Assembly (NCBI GenBank): GCA_964351865.1
Contig: CAYGPJ010000019.1
Location: forward strand, 8,285-72,284
DNA from: JBCDJI01 sp964351865
GTDB lineage: Bacteria; Verrucomicrobiota; Verrucomicrobiia; Methylacidiphilales; JBCBYL01
Length of the DNA: 64,000 nt
Reading direction: 5' to 3'
Position 1 is the stretch's first letter; each line of letters starts with the position of its first letter. Both the position numbers and the translations under genes were made by a program. Below the pieces are notes generated by a model, which saw only the letters and a program-made list of their open reading frames with translations, ran no database searches and had not been told where the DNA came from. Positions 1 to 8,835 of the stretch are shown one piece after another.

Positions 1-924
1 ATAAAGCCGAGTGCTGTTGTTCCGCATGGCTCCCAGGTGTAATTGTTTCGTCCAATTCTTTTCCGCATCCCAGCGACCAAACTCCGTCAGCAGATAAAAT
101 TGATATTCTTCTGCCAGATCGCTTGCAGGCACTTCCCCAGCCAGCAATTGAGTCAGCGCTTGCTCTGCTTTTTCTTTGGATCCTGATCCTAGCGGACAAC
201 GCGTGAGTCCATGATCTGACAACCTCCCCCCGATTGAATGAAAATAATCATGCCGACTCTTCAACGCATCCAACAATCCATCGAGTGTATTGCAAGGGAT
301 ACCAGCAGCTGATTCCAGCGTTTTCAGATAGGCTTGCAACAACTCAGGAGCTTGAGTTGCCAGTGCTTTGTCCGGACGAAATGTCGGCAGCACTTTTATC
401 CCTAAATCGGAGTCAGCAATCGCGCGATGATGTTCCAAGCTATCCACCGGATCATCGGTGGTGCAAATCACCTCCAGGTTCCTCGCCTTGATGAGGCCTT
501 GAACCCGAAATTCATCCGACTGCAGCTTTTCGTTTGCCTCCGCCCAGATCGCAGGCGCCGAATCTTCATCCAGCAGTTGATTAATCCCAAAATATCGCTT
601 CAACTCCAGGTGAGTCCAGTGATAGAGAGGGTTTCTCAAAGTTTTAGGCACCGTGCGGGCAAAGGCTAAAAACTTTTCATACTCATCCGCATCACCTGTG
701 CAGTATTTTTCTGCAACACCGTTACTGCGCATGGCTCTCCATTTGTAGTGATCGCCTTCCAGCCAAGCCTCGAACAGGTTGCGGAATTGTCGATTCTCGG
801 AGATATCCTTGGGCGGTAAGTGGCTGTGATAGTCAATGATCGGAAGCTGTTTGGCATAGCCGTGATACAACTCGCGGGCGGTCTTTGTCTTCAATAGAAA
901 ATCATCTGTGATAAACGTGTCCAT
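1..924 (-). CDS. uxaC: Glucuronate isomerase, N-terminal part (cut by window edge)
   Basis: Uronate isomerase converts glucuronate to fructuronate (and galacturonate to tagaturonate), the first step of hexuronate catabolism in the cytoplasm. The minus strand reads open for 308 codons from an ATG at 922-924 to base 1 with no stop. The protein starts MDTFITDDFLLKTKTA and carries the family's IDYHSHLPP metal-binding motif at about residues 30-38, then LYHWTHLELKRYFGI and CTTDDPVDSLEHH. The family is about 460-490 residues, so roughly one third lies beyond the left edge. It is transcribed divergently from the SrkA-like gene with only 28 bp between the starts. The recognition rests on several motifs in order and is firm. 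Confidence 0.93.
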   Translation of the reverse strand, partial: MDTFITDDFLLKTKTARELYHGYAKQLPIIDYHSHLPPKDISENRQFRNLFEAWLEGDHYKWRAMRSNGVAEKYCTGDADEYEKFLAFARTVPKTLRNPLYHWTHLELKRYFGINQLLDEDSAPAIWAEANEKLQSDEFRVQGLIKARNLEVICTTDDPVDSLEHHRAIADSDLGIKVLPTFRPDKALATQAPELLQAYLKTLESAAGIPCNTLDGLLDALKSRHDYFHSIGGRLSDHGLTRCPLGSGSKEKAEQALTQLLAGEVPASDLAEEYQFYLLTEFGRWDAEKNWTKQLHLGAMRNNSTRLY

Positions 925-952
925 TATCAGAATTTATTCTATCCTCTTGTCT

Positions 953-2020
953 ATGACAACCAGTAAACCTGATGATTATTACTCATCCGCCTCAGCGGAT
1001 GGCTTTTCATGGGGTGATGCGCCCACCAAATATTTCTATGAACTGACGCCGGATGTCATCTTCAGTGCGGTTGAATCGCTCAATTACCGCTGCACAGGAC
1101 GCTGCATGCCGCTCAACAGTATGGAAAACCGCGTGCTGGAAGTCGAAGTGGAGCCGGACGGCCCCGTAGACTCTGAAAGCGAACGTTTTAGAATCGCCAA
1201 ATTCTACCGCCCTCAGCGCTGGAACCGTGAACAGATTATGGAAGAACATCGCTTCCTGCAGGAATTGCAAGACGCCGACGTTCCCGTAGTTGTTCCCGAA
1301 GCTGACCAAAATGGGGAAACACTCTTCGAGATCGAAGAACAAGAAATCTTCTACTGCCTTTACCCGAAAGTCGGAGGTCGTAACCCGGATGAACTGTCTC
1401 GAGATCAACTTCAGCGGATGGGCCGGCTGCTGGCTCGACTGCATCATATCGGCTCCCAATCTTCCGCCCCCAGTCGCATCCGGTTGACACCTGATTCCTA
1501 CGGCCTGAACAGCCTCGATTTCCTGCTGGATTCGGAAAGCATCCCCTTGGATCTGGAAGATGATTACATCGATGTGGTCGAAGAAATTTGCGAGCGTTCT
1601 CTACCTTATTTTGACAACACCTCTAGCCAACGGGTACATGGAGACTGTCACTATGGAAATGTCTTATGGTCTCCCTCCGGCCCCTTCTTTGTAGATTTTG
1701 ATGACATGGTAACTGCTCCTCCAGTGCAGGATATTTGGCTCCTGACTCCCGGAAGGGACGAGGACAGTCTGGCGCAACGGGAAATTCTGCTGGCCGCTTA
1801 TGAAGCCATGTCATCCTTTGATCGCACCAGCTTAAATCTGGTCGAGCCCTTACGGGCCCTACGCTTCATCCACTTCAGCGCATGGATCGCCAAGCGCTGG
1901 TCGGACCCCGCCTTCCCTCGCACTTTTCCGGAATTCAATTCCACTAACTACTGGAATGAACAACTCCATGATCTCAAAGAATGCCTAGGATTGATTCGCG
2001 GGTTGCCGCAACCCCGCTGA
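953..2020 (+). CDS. srkA: SrkA/YihE-like stress response kinase
   Basis: Cytoplasmic Ser/Thr kinase of the aminoglycoside-phosphotransferase fold; E. coli SrkA protects cells during envelope and oxidative stress. With the ATG at 953 the protein has 355 residues. It keeps the family's MPLNSMENRVLEVE start, KFYRPQRWNREQI, the catalytic loop HGDCHYGN at about 229-236 and the metal-binding DFDD at about 248-251. It ends LRALRFIHFSAWIAKRWSDP, close to the E. coli protein. An in-frame GTG at 908 would add 15 residues but overlaps the start of uxaC, so 953 is preferred. No clear Shine-Dalgarno sequence precedes it. Native substrates cannot be told from sequence. Confidence 0.88.
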   Translation: MTTSKPDDYYSSASADGFSWGDAPTKYFYELTPDVIFSAVESLNYRCTGRCMPLNSMENRVLEVEVEPDGPVDSESERFRIAKFYRPQRWNREQIMEEHRFLQELQDADVPVVVPEADQNGETLFEIEEQEIFYCLYPKVGGRNPDELSRDQLQRMGRLLARLHHIGSQSSAPSRIRLTPDSYGLNSLDFLLDSESIPLDLEDDYIDVVEEICERSLPYFDNTSSQRVHGDCHYGNVLWSPSGPFFVDFDDMVTAPPVQDIWLLTPGRDEDSLAQREILLAAYEAMSSFDRTSLNLVEPLRALRFIHFSAWIAKRWSDPAFPRTFPEFNSTNYWNEQLHDLKECLGLIRGLPQPR

Positions 2021-2037
2021 CAGCTAGGCTCCTTACT

Positions 2038-2913
2038 ATGAAATATCAGATCGAACATACGACGGAGTATCATTATGATGAAGCTGTCGGCTTCACCCCG
2101 CAGCTTATTCGCCTATTCCCACGCATGGATGACCGCATTCGTATGTCTGAGTATCAACTGAGCGTTTTCCCGAAAGGCTCTATTTATTGGCTGCGCGACC
2201 CTTACGACAATGCCATCGCTAAATTCTTCAGCACCGAGAAGTCACATCAACTTTCAGTCACCGTCAAGGCTCGCATCGAACACCGTCAGGAGTCTGCCTT
2301 CGATTTTCTGCTGGATTCACATGCCATCAAATTTCCGTTCCAATACACTACCGCAGAACGTGATGTCCTGCTGCCTTATCTTGCTTCGGATCCGAGCGAG
2401 TCATCCCTCAAGTCATGGCTCGACGCAGCCCACCTGTCTTTGTCTGGTGATACCACCAACTGCTTGACCGAGTTGCTGACTTACCTTCACCAGTCTCTGG
2501 CATATCAGCGCCGTGATGAACCAGGCACTCAATCTCCAACTGAAACCATCCAAATGGGCTCCGGCACTTGTCGCGACTACGCCGTCCTTTTCATGGCAGT
2601 TTGCACGCATCTCGGATTAGCAACGCGTTTCGTCAGTGGTTACCTTTATGCCAGCGACGAGGATGGAGAAACGCAAGGTGCTGACTCGTTACATGCCTGG
2701 GCTGATGTTTACCTGCCAGGAGCGGGTTGGCGGGGACTGGATCCCACCAACGGAATCTGGTGCGGCAACTGCCATATTCCGTTGGCCGTCTCAAAAAATC
2801 CGGAGGAAACCACCCCGATAGAAGGTAGTTATTGTGCTGACCATCAGGTAGCGTCCAAGATGAAAACTCATCTGAAGATTCAAAACCCGTCTTGCAACAC
2901 TCAGCACATGTGA
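2038..2913 (+). CDS. Transglutaminase-like (cysteine protease fold) protein
   Basis: This 291-residue protein has the bacterial transglutaminase N-terminal region (KYQIEHTTEYHYDEAVG) followed by a transglutaminase-like core. The catalytic triad is visible: Cys178 in GSGTCRDYA, His219 in LHAWADVYLPG and Asp235 in GLDPTNG. Such proteins act as peptidases or amidases. There is no signal peptide, so it probably works in the cytoplasm. The gene follows srkA with 17 bp between the stop and the chosen ATG at 2038. An in-frame ATG at 1981 overlaps srkA and would add residues unlike the family start. The C-terminal 40 residues are not conserved-looking. The substrate is unknown. Confidence 0.85.
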   Translation: MKYQIEHTTEYHYDEAVGFTPQLIRLFPRMDDRIRMSEYQLSVFPKGSIYWLRDPYDNAIAKFFSTEKSHQLSVTVKARIEHRQESAFDFLLDSHAIKFPFQYTTAERDVLLPYLASDPSESSLKSWLDAAHLSLSGDTTNCLTELLTYLHQSLAYQRRDEPGTQSPTETIQMGSGTCRDYAVLFMAVCTHLGLATRFVSGYLYASDEDGETQGADSLHAWADVYLPGAGWRGLDPTNGIWCGNCHIPLAVSKNPEETTPIEGSYCADHQVASKMKTHLKIQNPSCNTQHM

Positions 2914-2935
2914 TTAGTGTTTTCAGATATTTCAC

Positions 2936-4558
2936 ATGAGAACGCTTAAAAAGTCACTTATAGCGATAGCAGCGGTTTACCTGCTCGTTGATCCGTCTTT
3001 ATATGCGGAGAGGACCCAGCCCCATTGGGATGACGGCTACCGGATTTTTCAGGATCACGCCCCCAACTTCGTCCATGTTGAGATCCTCAATGTGACTTCC
3101 GACTCGAACAAAGCACTTTGGTTTGCATCGGCTTCCGACCGGGTCGAAATTGAAGCACGCGTGCTTAAAGTAATTCGCACCAAGAATGGTTTGAGACCGG
3201 GCATGATTATTCCGATTATCTACAACCGCAAAGCTGCGGCTGGCGGAACCTTTGCCGAAACTCCCGGCATCCCGGACAAAGGTGCGATCCTGCCTGCTTT
3301 TATCAAAATTAAAGGAGACTATTTTGTTCCCGCAGCGCGTCACCATACCTTCACCCCACTGGCGGAAGAACAGCTCCAGAAGTTGGATCGTGACGCGGTA
3401 GAATTATCTGAGGCGCAAATTGCCGCACTACGCCTGCCCGCTGAGTTAGAAAATGCCTACCAGTTGAACACGACGGCTGAGCTGCCCCTAGAGGCCCCAG
3501 CGATTGCTGAAGTTAACCCTCAAACTCCTGAATTCACCGTGGATACCGAATTACCCATGATTGATGAGGAAACTCCGGGTCTGATCACTCCAACCATACC
3601 CGATGCCCCTGCCTCGAGTGTTCCCGAAATCGAAACCTCAGCCACTGCCAGCACGGAAGCCGCTATACCGGCACTTAAGGCTGAAGTCGTCACGACTCCC
3701 GAGGTGCCTGCAGTAACCACAGAAGTAGCCATGGATTCCAGCCAGCAGCCCGTCATCGATACCGGCTCCACTTCAGATGCCGCAATAAAACCTAAAACTA
3801 AACGCCGTACCGTAGTCGTCGTTCCACCTTCTGAGCTTAGAACCCGCCGCCAACAAGAGATCCAAACCATCGTTACTCAACCAAGCCAGCCCACCTCCCT
3901 GCCAGCACCTGCCGCTCCGTCTTACCCTGCCTTAAAAGCAGAAGTAGTCACCCCTGATGCACCGCTGGTGCCCGAAGCTGGCCTCGTCGTGATTGAACCT
4001 GAACCCGCCGTGCTGACACCGGAATCTGACGTCACCCCACCGGCCACTGAGATTGCACCGCTGCGGGCTGAACCCGTCCAGACCACCACTTCCCATGCGC
4101 AAGTGGAGGCTATGGATCCGAATCCCCAGACCCAAGTAGATGACATTCTAGCCCGTGCGGAACAGCAACAAGCCAGCGTGGAGCCAGTCACTTCTCCTTC
4201 CGAACCGGACATGCCACAGGAGGAACCCGTGACCATCACCGACTTTACGCCGAAAACTCCTGCACCTGCCACGACACCAGTCCCTCAACCCTCCGCAATC
4301 AGTTTGACCGAGTCTGACAGAGCCAACATGAAATCCTATGCGGATATTTACCTTTCCCTTCAAAAAGCAGATACCGCTGCCAGTGAGAAAGACTTCGATT
4401 CTGCTAAATCACTCTACCAGAATGCACTGCAAGGACTGGAAACCCTGAAATCCAATTACCCGGAATTTCAGCCGTTCATGGTCGAATATCGCATTCGTGA
4501 CACTGGGAGAAAGCTGGAGCAACTCGTGCTGCAAGCCTCCAAAGAACCCTCTCCCTGA
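2936..4558 (+). CDS. Secreted proline/threonine/glutamate-rich protein, unknown function
   Basis: I do not recognise this 540-residue protein. It has a signal peptide (MRTLKKSLIAIAAVYLL, cleavage near SLYA at 21-24). A globular region of about 150 residues follows, then a low-complexity linker rich in Pro, Thr, Glu, Ala and Val from about 180 to 455. A helical C-terminal region at about 457-535 (SYADIYLSLQKADTAASEKDFDSAKSLYQNALQGL) resembles a single TPR-type hairpin. The linker repeats a short motif: PALKAEVVT at about 245 and 331, and a weaker APLRAEPVQT at about 374. Long acidic linkers of this kind suggest an extracytoplasmic or periplasm-spanning role. It lies between the transglutaminase and RNase PH genes on the same strand. 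Confidence 0.8.
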   Translation: MRTLKKSLIAIAAVYLLVDPSLYAERTQPHWDDGYRIFQDHAPNFVHVEILNVTSDSNKALWFASASDRVEIEARVLKVIRTKNGLRPGMIIPIIYNRKAAAGGTFAETPGIPDKGAILPAFIKIKGDYFVPAARHHTFTPLAEEQLQKLDRDAVELSEAQIAALRLPAELENAYQLNTTAELPLEAPAIAEVNPQTPEFTVDTELPMIDEETPGLITPTIPDAPASSVPEIETSATASTEAAIPALKAEVVTTPEVPAVTTEVAMDSSQQPVIDTGSTSDAAIKPKTKRRTVVVVPPSELRTRRQQEIQTIVTQPSQPTSLPAPAAPSYPALKAEVVTPDAPLVPEAGLVVIEPEPAVLTPESDVTPPATEIAPLRAEPVQTTTSHAQVEAMDPNPQTQVDDILARAEQQQASVEPVTSPSEPDMPQEEPVTITDFTPKTPAPATTPVPQPSAISLTESDRANMKSYADIYLSLQKADTAASEKDFDSAKSLYQNALQGLETLKSNYPEFQPFMVEYRIRDTGRKLEQLVLQASKEPSP

Positions 4559-4580
4559 TTGCTGTTCATTATATTTTCAC

Positions 4581-5327
4581 ATGAATTTCACCCGACCGGA
4601 TCAACGCGCCTCTGATCAATTACGCCCGCTCAGCTTTCATTGGGATCATGCGCCTAATGCACTGGCCTCGATTCTCATCAAATGCGGCAACACTCAGGTC
4701 ATTTGCTCTGCCAGTGTTGAAGCATCCGTTCCTCGCTGGAAAGCAGCCCAGAAACTGACCGGCGGCTGGCTGACTGCCGAATATTCGATGCTTCCCTATT
4801 CAACTCAGCACCGCAAACCAAGAGACATCTCACGCGGGAAAATTGACGGACGCAGTCAGGAGATTCAAAGATTAATCGGACGCTCTCTGCGGGCGGTCAC
4901 AGATTTGGAGCTGTTGGGAGAACGAACCCTGTGGATCGACTGTGATGTGTTGGCAGCTGATGGAGGCACCCGCACCACCGCGATCACGGGTAGCTACCTC
5001 GCGCTGCAACTCGCCATCGAACGCCTCACCGAGTCCGGAAATTTATCCGCCTCCCCGCTTAAAACTTCCGTAGCAGCAACCAGCGTCGGTATTTATGATA
5101 ATCAGGCGATCCTCGACCTTTGTTACATCGAGGATCGTGATGCCTCAGTCGACATGAACGTCGTCATGACTCAAGCCGGAGAATTCGTTGAATTAGGTGC
5201 GACGGGAGAAGAAGCTACCTTTTCTGGCGGCCAGCTTAAAGAGTTGCTCAAACTGTCGGAAAAAGGCATAAATGAACTCTTCGGATTTCAGCAACTTGCA
5301 TGGCAGCAGCGCCCTGCAAAGACTTGA
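4581..5327 (+). CDS. rph: Ribonuclease PH
   Basis: Phosphorolytic 3'-to-5' exoribonuclease that trims tRNA precursors. The 248-residue protein starts MNFTRPDQRASDQLRPLSF and carries GGWLTAEYSMLPYSTQHR, RLIGRSLRAVTDLELLGERT and the phosphate-binding region AADGGTRTTAITGSYLAL, all diagnostic of RNase PH. The length is typical for the family. An in-frame upstream ATG at 4497 lies inside the preceding gene and would add 28 unrelated residues, so the ATG at 4581 is preferred. It is followed after 31 bp by the cyclic-nucleotide-binding-fold gene, and the two may be cotranscribed. Confidence 0.95.
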   Translation: MNFTRPDQRASDQLRPLSFHWDHAPNALASILIKCGNTQVICSASVEASVPRWKAAQKLTGGWLTAEYSMLPYSTQHRKPRDISRGKIDGRSQEIQRLIGRSLRAVTDLELLGERTLWIDCDVLAADGGTRTTAITGSYLALQLAIERLTESGNLSASPLKTSVAATSVGIYDNQAILDLCYIEDRDASVDMNVVMTQAGEFVELGATGEEATFSGGQLKELLKLSEKGINELFGFQQLAWQQRPAKT

Positions 5328-5358
5328 AATTCCGAATTTTAACCAGAAGAATTATATT

Positions 5359-5820
5359 ATGAGCCAAGCATTTGACCGCCCTGCACTTCCCCAAACTGGA
5401 TTCTTAAAAGAAATGCGTGAAGACGATCGTGACCTGCTAGCCTCCTATGGAGAGTTCCGTGGAGTTCAGCCAGACCATGACATGATCCGGCAGGGAGAAG
5501 AACAGCATCACGTTTATTTCGTTATTTCCGGCAAGCTGGAAGTCCGCCGCCAAGGCATCGAGGACGACATCGTCGTCGGAACCATCAACAAAGGCGAATC
5601 CATCGGCGAAATCAGCGTTTTCGACCACGGGGAAGCCAGTGCCAGTATTCGTGCTTTGGAATTTTCGCAGATTTGGAGAATCGACGGTGAATCACTCAGA
5701 GAATTCATCAAAGACAGCCCCGTCTGCGGCAACCAGATCCTGCTAGGTCTATCCACGATTCTCAGCCAGCGTGTGCGAACCTTGAGCCGCCAATTGGTCG
5801 ACGCTCGCACGACCTCCTGA
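5359..5820 (+). CDS. Cyclic nucleotide-binding-fold (CNB) protein
   Basis: Stand-alone 153-residue CNB beta-barrel protein without a DNA-binding or enzymatic domain. The fold is visible from MIRQGEEQHHVYFVISGKLEVRR through VGTINKGESIGEISVF. The phosphate-binding cassette reads GEISVFDHGEASAS (83-96). The arginine that normally contacts the cyclic phosphate aligns with Ala93, so nucleotide binding is doubtful. AGAAG lies about 8-9 bases before the ATG at 5359, a weak ribosome-binding site; an upstream in-frame ATG at 5272 lies in rph. It may be a regulatory or scaffold subunit for an unknown partner. Confidence 0.85.
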   Translation: MSQAFDRPALPQTGFLKEMREDDRDLLASYGEFRGVQPDHDMIRQGEEQHHVYFVISGKLEVRRQGIEDDIVVGTINKGESIGEISVFDHGEASASIRALEFSQIWRIDGESLREFIKDSPVCGNQILLGLSTILSQRVRTLSRQLVDARTTS

Positions 5821-5838
5821 TCGTCTCCATGCCGCATC

Positions 5839-5890
5839 CCTCATAATATGAGGAAAATCTTTTAACGACTGTACTTGCCAGCAGGCAAGT
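5839..5890. repeat. Two short dyads between the CNB gene and ppdK
   Basis: CCTCATA-a-TATGAGG (5839-5853) is followed by AAAATCTTTT. ACTTGCC-agca-GGCAAGT (5873-5890) is a perfect 7-bp stem with a 4-base loop. The first could be a weak terminator of the upstream genes. The second could be a terminator or an operator in front of ppdK. Neither has a GC-rich stem plus a clean T-run. Confidence 0.45.
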
Positions 5891-5941
5891 GATTCGTTTT
5901 AATCCGTCCTTCATTTTCATACAACATCAACACCAATAAAT

Positions 5942-8734
5942 ATGCCTAAGAAAAAAACCACTGTAAAAAAAGCGACTGCCAAGAAAAAAGCCGCAGCCCG
6001 CAAATCACCTGCAAAATCTAAAGCGACCAAGTACGTCTACTTCTTCGGAGGCGGAAAAGCCGACGGTAACGGAACCATGAAAGAACTCCTCGGAGGGAAA
6101 GGGGCTAATCTGGCCGAAATGGTTCGCATCAAACTTCCTGTTCCTGCCGGCTTTACGATCTCCACTGAAGTCTGCACCTATTTCTACGAACACGGTCGCA
6201 AGTACCCAGCTACTCTGGAAAAAGAAATTACCGATTCCATTAACAAATTAGAAAACGCCATGGGCAAAAAATTTGGTGATGTGAAAAACCCGTTGCTGGT
6301 AGCCGTTCGCTCCGGTGCCCGTGATTCTATGCCAGGCATGATGGACACCATTCTCAACCTCGGTCTCAACGATGCCACCGTCGCAGGACTGGCCACCAAA
6401 ACCGGTAACGAGCGTTTTGCTTATGACTGCTACCGCCGCTTTATCCAGATGTATGGTGATGTCGTTCTCGGCGTCCAGCCTCAAGCGGGTGAAGATCACG
6501 AACCATTTGAAGTCGTCATCACTCAGCTCAAGCGTGAACTCTTCCCGAAGCGCCGTGATGAGATTCTTGACACCGAACTCGATGCCGATGCACTGAAAGA
6601 ACTGGTCAGCCGTTTCAAAGCACTGGTCAAGAAGCGCACCGGAAAAACTTTCCCGGAAGATCCTAGAGAGCAGCTGATGGGCGCCGTGGGAGCCGTTTTC
6701 GGAAGCTGGAACAACGATCGCGCCAATGTCTACCGCCGCAAATACGGTATCCCGCACGAGTGGGGAACCGCCGTCAACGTGCAAGCTATGGTCTTCGGAA
6801 ACATGGGTAACGACAGTGGGTCCGGTGTTTCCTTCACTCGTGACCCCGCTACCGGTGAAAAAATTCTCTATGGAGAATTCCTGATCAACGCTCAGGGCGA
6901 AGATGTGGTTGCTGGTGTCCGCACCCCGCAACCCGTGATCGAAATGAAGAAAGCCTTCCCTCCGGTTTATAAAGAACTGCTCGGCGTCTGCAAAACCCTT
7001 GAAGGTCACTTCAAAGACATGCAGGACTTCGAGTTCACTGTGGAAGAAGGCACCCTGTACATGCTGCAGACCCGTAATGGTAAGCGCACCGGGGTAGCTG
7101 CTGTTCGTATCGCAGTTGAAATGGTGAAAGAAAAACTCATCACTCCTAAAGATGCTGTTATCCGGGTGGAACCAGATTCCCTTAGTCAACTGCTAGCACC
7201 TATTTTTGACGCCAAAGCCGTCAAAGCCGCGAAACAGATCGCTATCGGTCTGCCAGCCGGTCCGGGTGCAGCCACAGGCCGTATCTATTTTAATGCCGAT
7301 GAGGCCGAAGCCGCCGCCGGTCGCGGTGAAAAGGTACTCCTCGTGCGGGAAGAAACTTCACCGGAAGATCTGCGCGGCATGATCGCTGCAGAAGGTATCC
7401 TTACCGCTCGTGGTGGTGTCAGTTCACACGCAGCTCTGGTAGCTCGTCAGATGGGTAAAGTCTGTGTTTGCGGTGCGGCCGATCTCCACATCGACTACCA
7501 GAAACAAGTTCTTAATGTGAAAGGCGGCAAGACCTATAAAAAAGGTCAACACCTCTCCATCGATGGAACCTTGGGAACGGTTTATGAAGGTGAAGTCACC
7601 ACTTCCGCATCTGAAGTCATTCAAGTGCTGATCGAGAAGAAAATGAAGCCGAACAAGAGCAAGACCTTCCAGATCTTCAATCAGCTCATGCTCTGGTCAG
7701 ATCAATACCGCACGCTCGGTATCCGCACCAATGCAGATTCACCAGATCAGGTGAACAATGCCGTCGGATTTGGAGCAGAAGGTATTGGACTCTGCCGCAC
7801 AGAACACATGTTCTTTGAAGGCAACCGTATCGATTCCGTGCGTGAAATGATTCTCGCCGAAAGTGAAGCTGCTCGTCGCAAAGCACTGAAGAAACTCCTC
7901 CCCTTCCAGAAGAAGGATTTCGTAGGTATCTTCAAAGCCTTGGCTGGAAAGCCCGCAACAATCCGTCTGCTCGATCCACCTTTGCATGAATTCCTGCCAC
8001 ACGATCACAGCGCCCAGAACGATCTGGCCAGCAAACTCGACGTTCCGGTCGAAATGATCACGCAGCGAATTCACGCGCTGGCTGAATTCAACCCGATGCT
8101 GGGTCACCGTGGTTGCCGTCTCGGTAACGTCTATCCGGAAATTACCGAAATGCAGGCTCGTGCCATCTGTGAAGCTGCCGCTCAGGTTCAGAAGTCCGGT
8201 ATCCAGGTCGCTCCTGAAATTATGGTTCCTCTGGTAGGTTTCCAGAAAGAGCTGGAAATGCAGGTTGAAGTCATTCACACCGTGGCCAAAGAAGTCATGC
8301 AGAAGACCGGAGTGAAATTCAAGTATCAGGTCGGAACCATGATCGAATTGCCACGTGCTTGTATGGTGGCTGATGAAATCGCGAAAACGGCTGAGTTCTT
8401 CAGCTTTGGAACGAATGATTTGACTCAGACTGCGATGGGCATGAGCCGTGATGATTCCGGATCTTTCCTGCCGTTCTATCAGGAAAACGAAATCGTTGCC
8501 AACAACCCGTTTGCCGTCATCGACCAACACGGGGTAGGCGCACTAATGAAAACCGCCATCGAGAAAGCCAAAACGACCCGTCCGCGGATCAAACTTGGCA
8601 TCTGTGGTGAGCACGGTGGTGAGCCCAGTTCGGTCAAATTCTGTCATCGTATCGGTTTGAACTACGTCAGTTGTTCGCCATTCCGAGTGCCGATTGCCCG
8701 CCTCGCTGCAGCACAAGCCGCACTGGAAAAATAA
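5942..8734 (+). CDS. ppdK: Pyruvate, phosphate dikinase with lysine-rich N-terminal tail
   Basis: Interconverts pyruvate, ATP and Pi with phosphoenolpyruvate, AMP and PPi, giving reversible PPi-linked glycolysis or gluconeogenesis. The 930-residue protein has the ATP-grasp start KYVYFFGGGKADGNGTMKEL and the swivelling phosphohistidine domain with GGVSSHAALVARQMGK (catalytic His496). The C-terminal PEP barrel has SFGTNDLTQTAMGMSRDD and CGEHGGEPSS (catalytic Cys888). The first 29 residues are an extra Lys/Ala tail (MPKKKTTVKKATAKKKAAARK) before the point where relatives begin. The gene stands alone and ends in a strong terminator. All core catalytic residues are present. Confidence 0.96.
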   Translation: MPKKKTTVKKATAKKKAAARKSPAKSKATKYVYFFGGGKADGNGTMKELLGGKGANLAEMVRIKLPVPAGFTISTEVCTYFYEHGRKYPATLEKEITDSINKLENAMGKKFGDVKNPLLVAVRSGARDSMPGMMDTILNLGLNDATVAGLATKTGNERFAYDCYRRFIQMYGDVVLGVQPQAGEDHEPFEVVITQLKRELFPKRRDEILDTELDADALKELVSRFKALVKKRTGKTFPEDPREQLMGAVGAVFGSWNNDRANVYRRKYGIPHEWGTAVNVQAMVFGNMGNDSGSGVSFTRDPATGEKILYGEFLINAQGEDVVAGVRTPQPVIEMKKAFPPVYKELLGVCKTLEGHFKDMQDFEFTVEEGTLYMLQTRNGKRTGVAAVRIAVEMVKEKLITPKDAVIRVEPDSLSQLLAPIFDAKAVKAAKQIAIGLPAGPGAATGRIYFNADEAEAAAGRGEKVLLVREETSPEDLRGMIAAEGILTARGGVSSHAALVARQMGKVCVCGAADLHIDYQKQVLNVKGGKTYKKGQHLSIDGTLGTVYEGEVTTSASEVIQVLIEKKMKPNKSKTFQIFNQLMLWSDQYRTLGIRTNADSPDQVNNAVGFGAEGIGLCRTEHMFFEGNRIDSVREMILAESEAARRKALKKLLPFQKKDFVGIFKALAGKPATIRLLDPPLHEFLPHDHSAQNDLASKLDVPVEMITQRIHALAEFNPMLGHRGCRLGNVYPEITEMQARAICEAAAQVQKSGIQVAPEIMVPLVGFQKELEMQVEVIHTVAKEVMQKTGVKFKYQVGTMIELPRACMVADEIAKTAEFFSFGTNDLTQTAMGMSRDDSGSFLPFYQENEIVANNPFAVIDQHGVGALMKTAIEKAKTTRPRIKLGICGEHGGEPSSVKFCHRIGLNYVSCSPFRVPIARLAAAQAALEK

Positions 8735-8760
8735 TCGAGATCATTCAAAAATTAGCATTC

Positions 8761-8795
8761 AAAAAGGGGGATCTGAATCAGATCCCCCTTTTTTG
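8761..8795 (+). terminator. Rho-independent terminator after ppdK
   Basis: GGGGGATCTG (8766-8775) pairs perfectly with CAGATCCCCC (8779-8788) across the 3-base loop AAT. An A-run precedes the stem and TTTTTT follows it, so the hairpin could work in both directions. It separates ppdK from the sigma factor gene. Confidence 0.92.
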
Positions 8796-8835
8796 TTTCA
8801 CGCGGTAAAGTTTTTAGTTATGGTGGTATGTACTA

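Noticed and set aside
6248..8530. Long open frames antisense to ppdK (for example 6248-7189 and 7739-8530)
   Set aside because: They mirror the codon bias of ppdK, have no family motifs, no start context and no conserved-looking composition.
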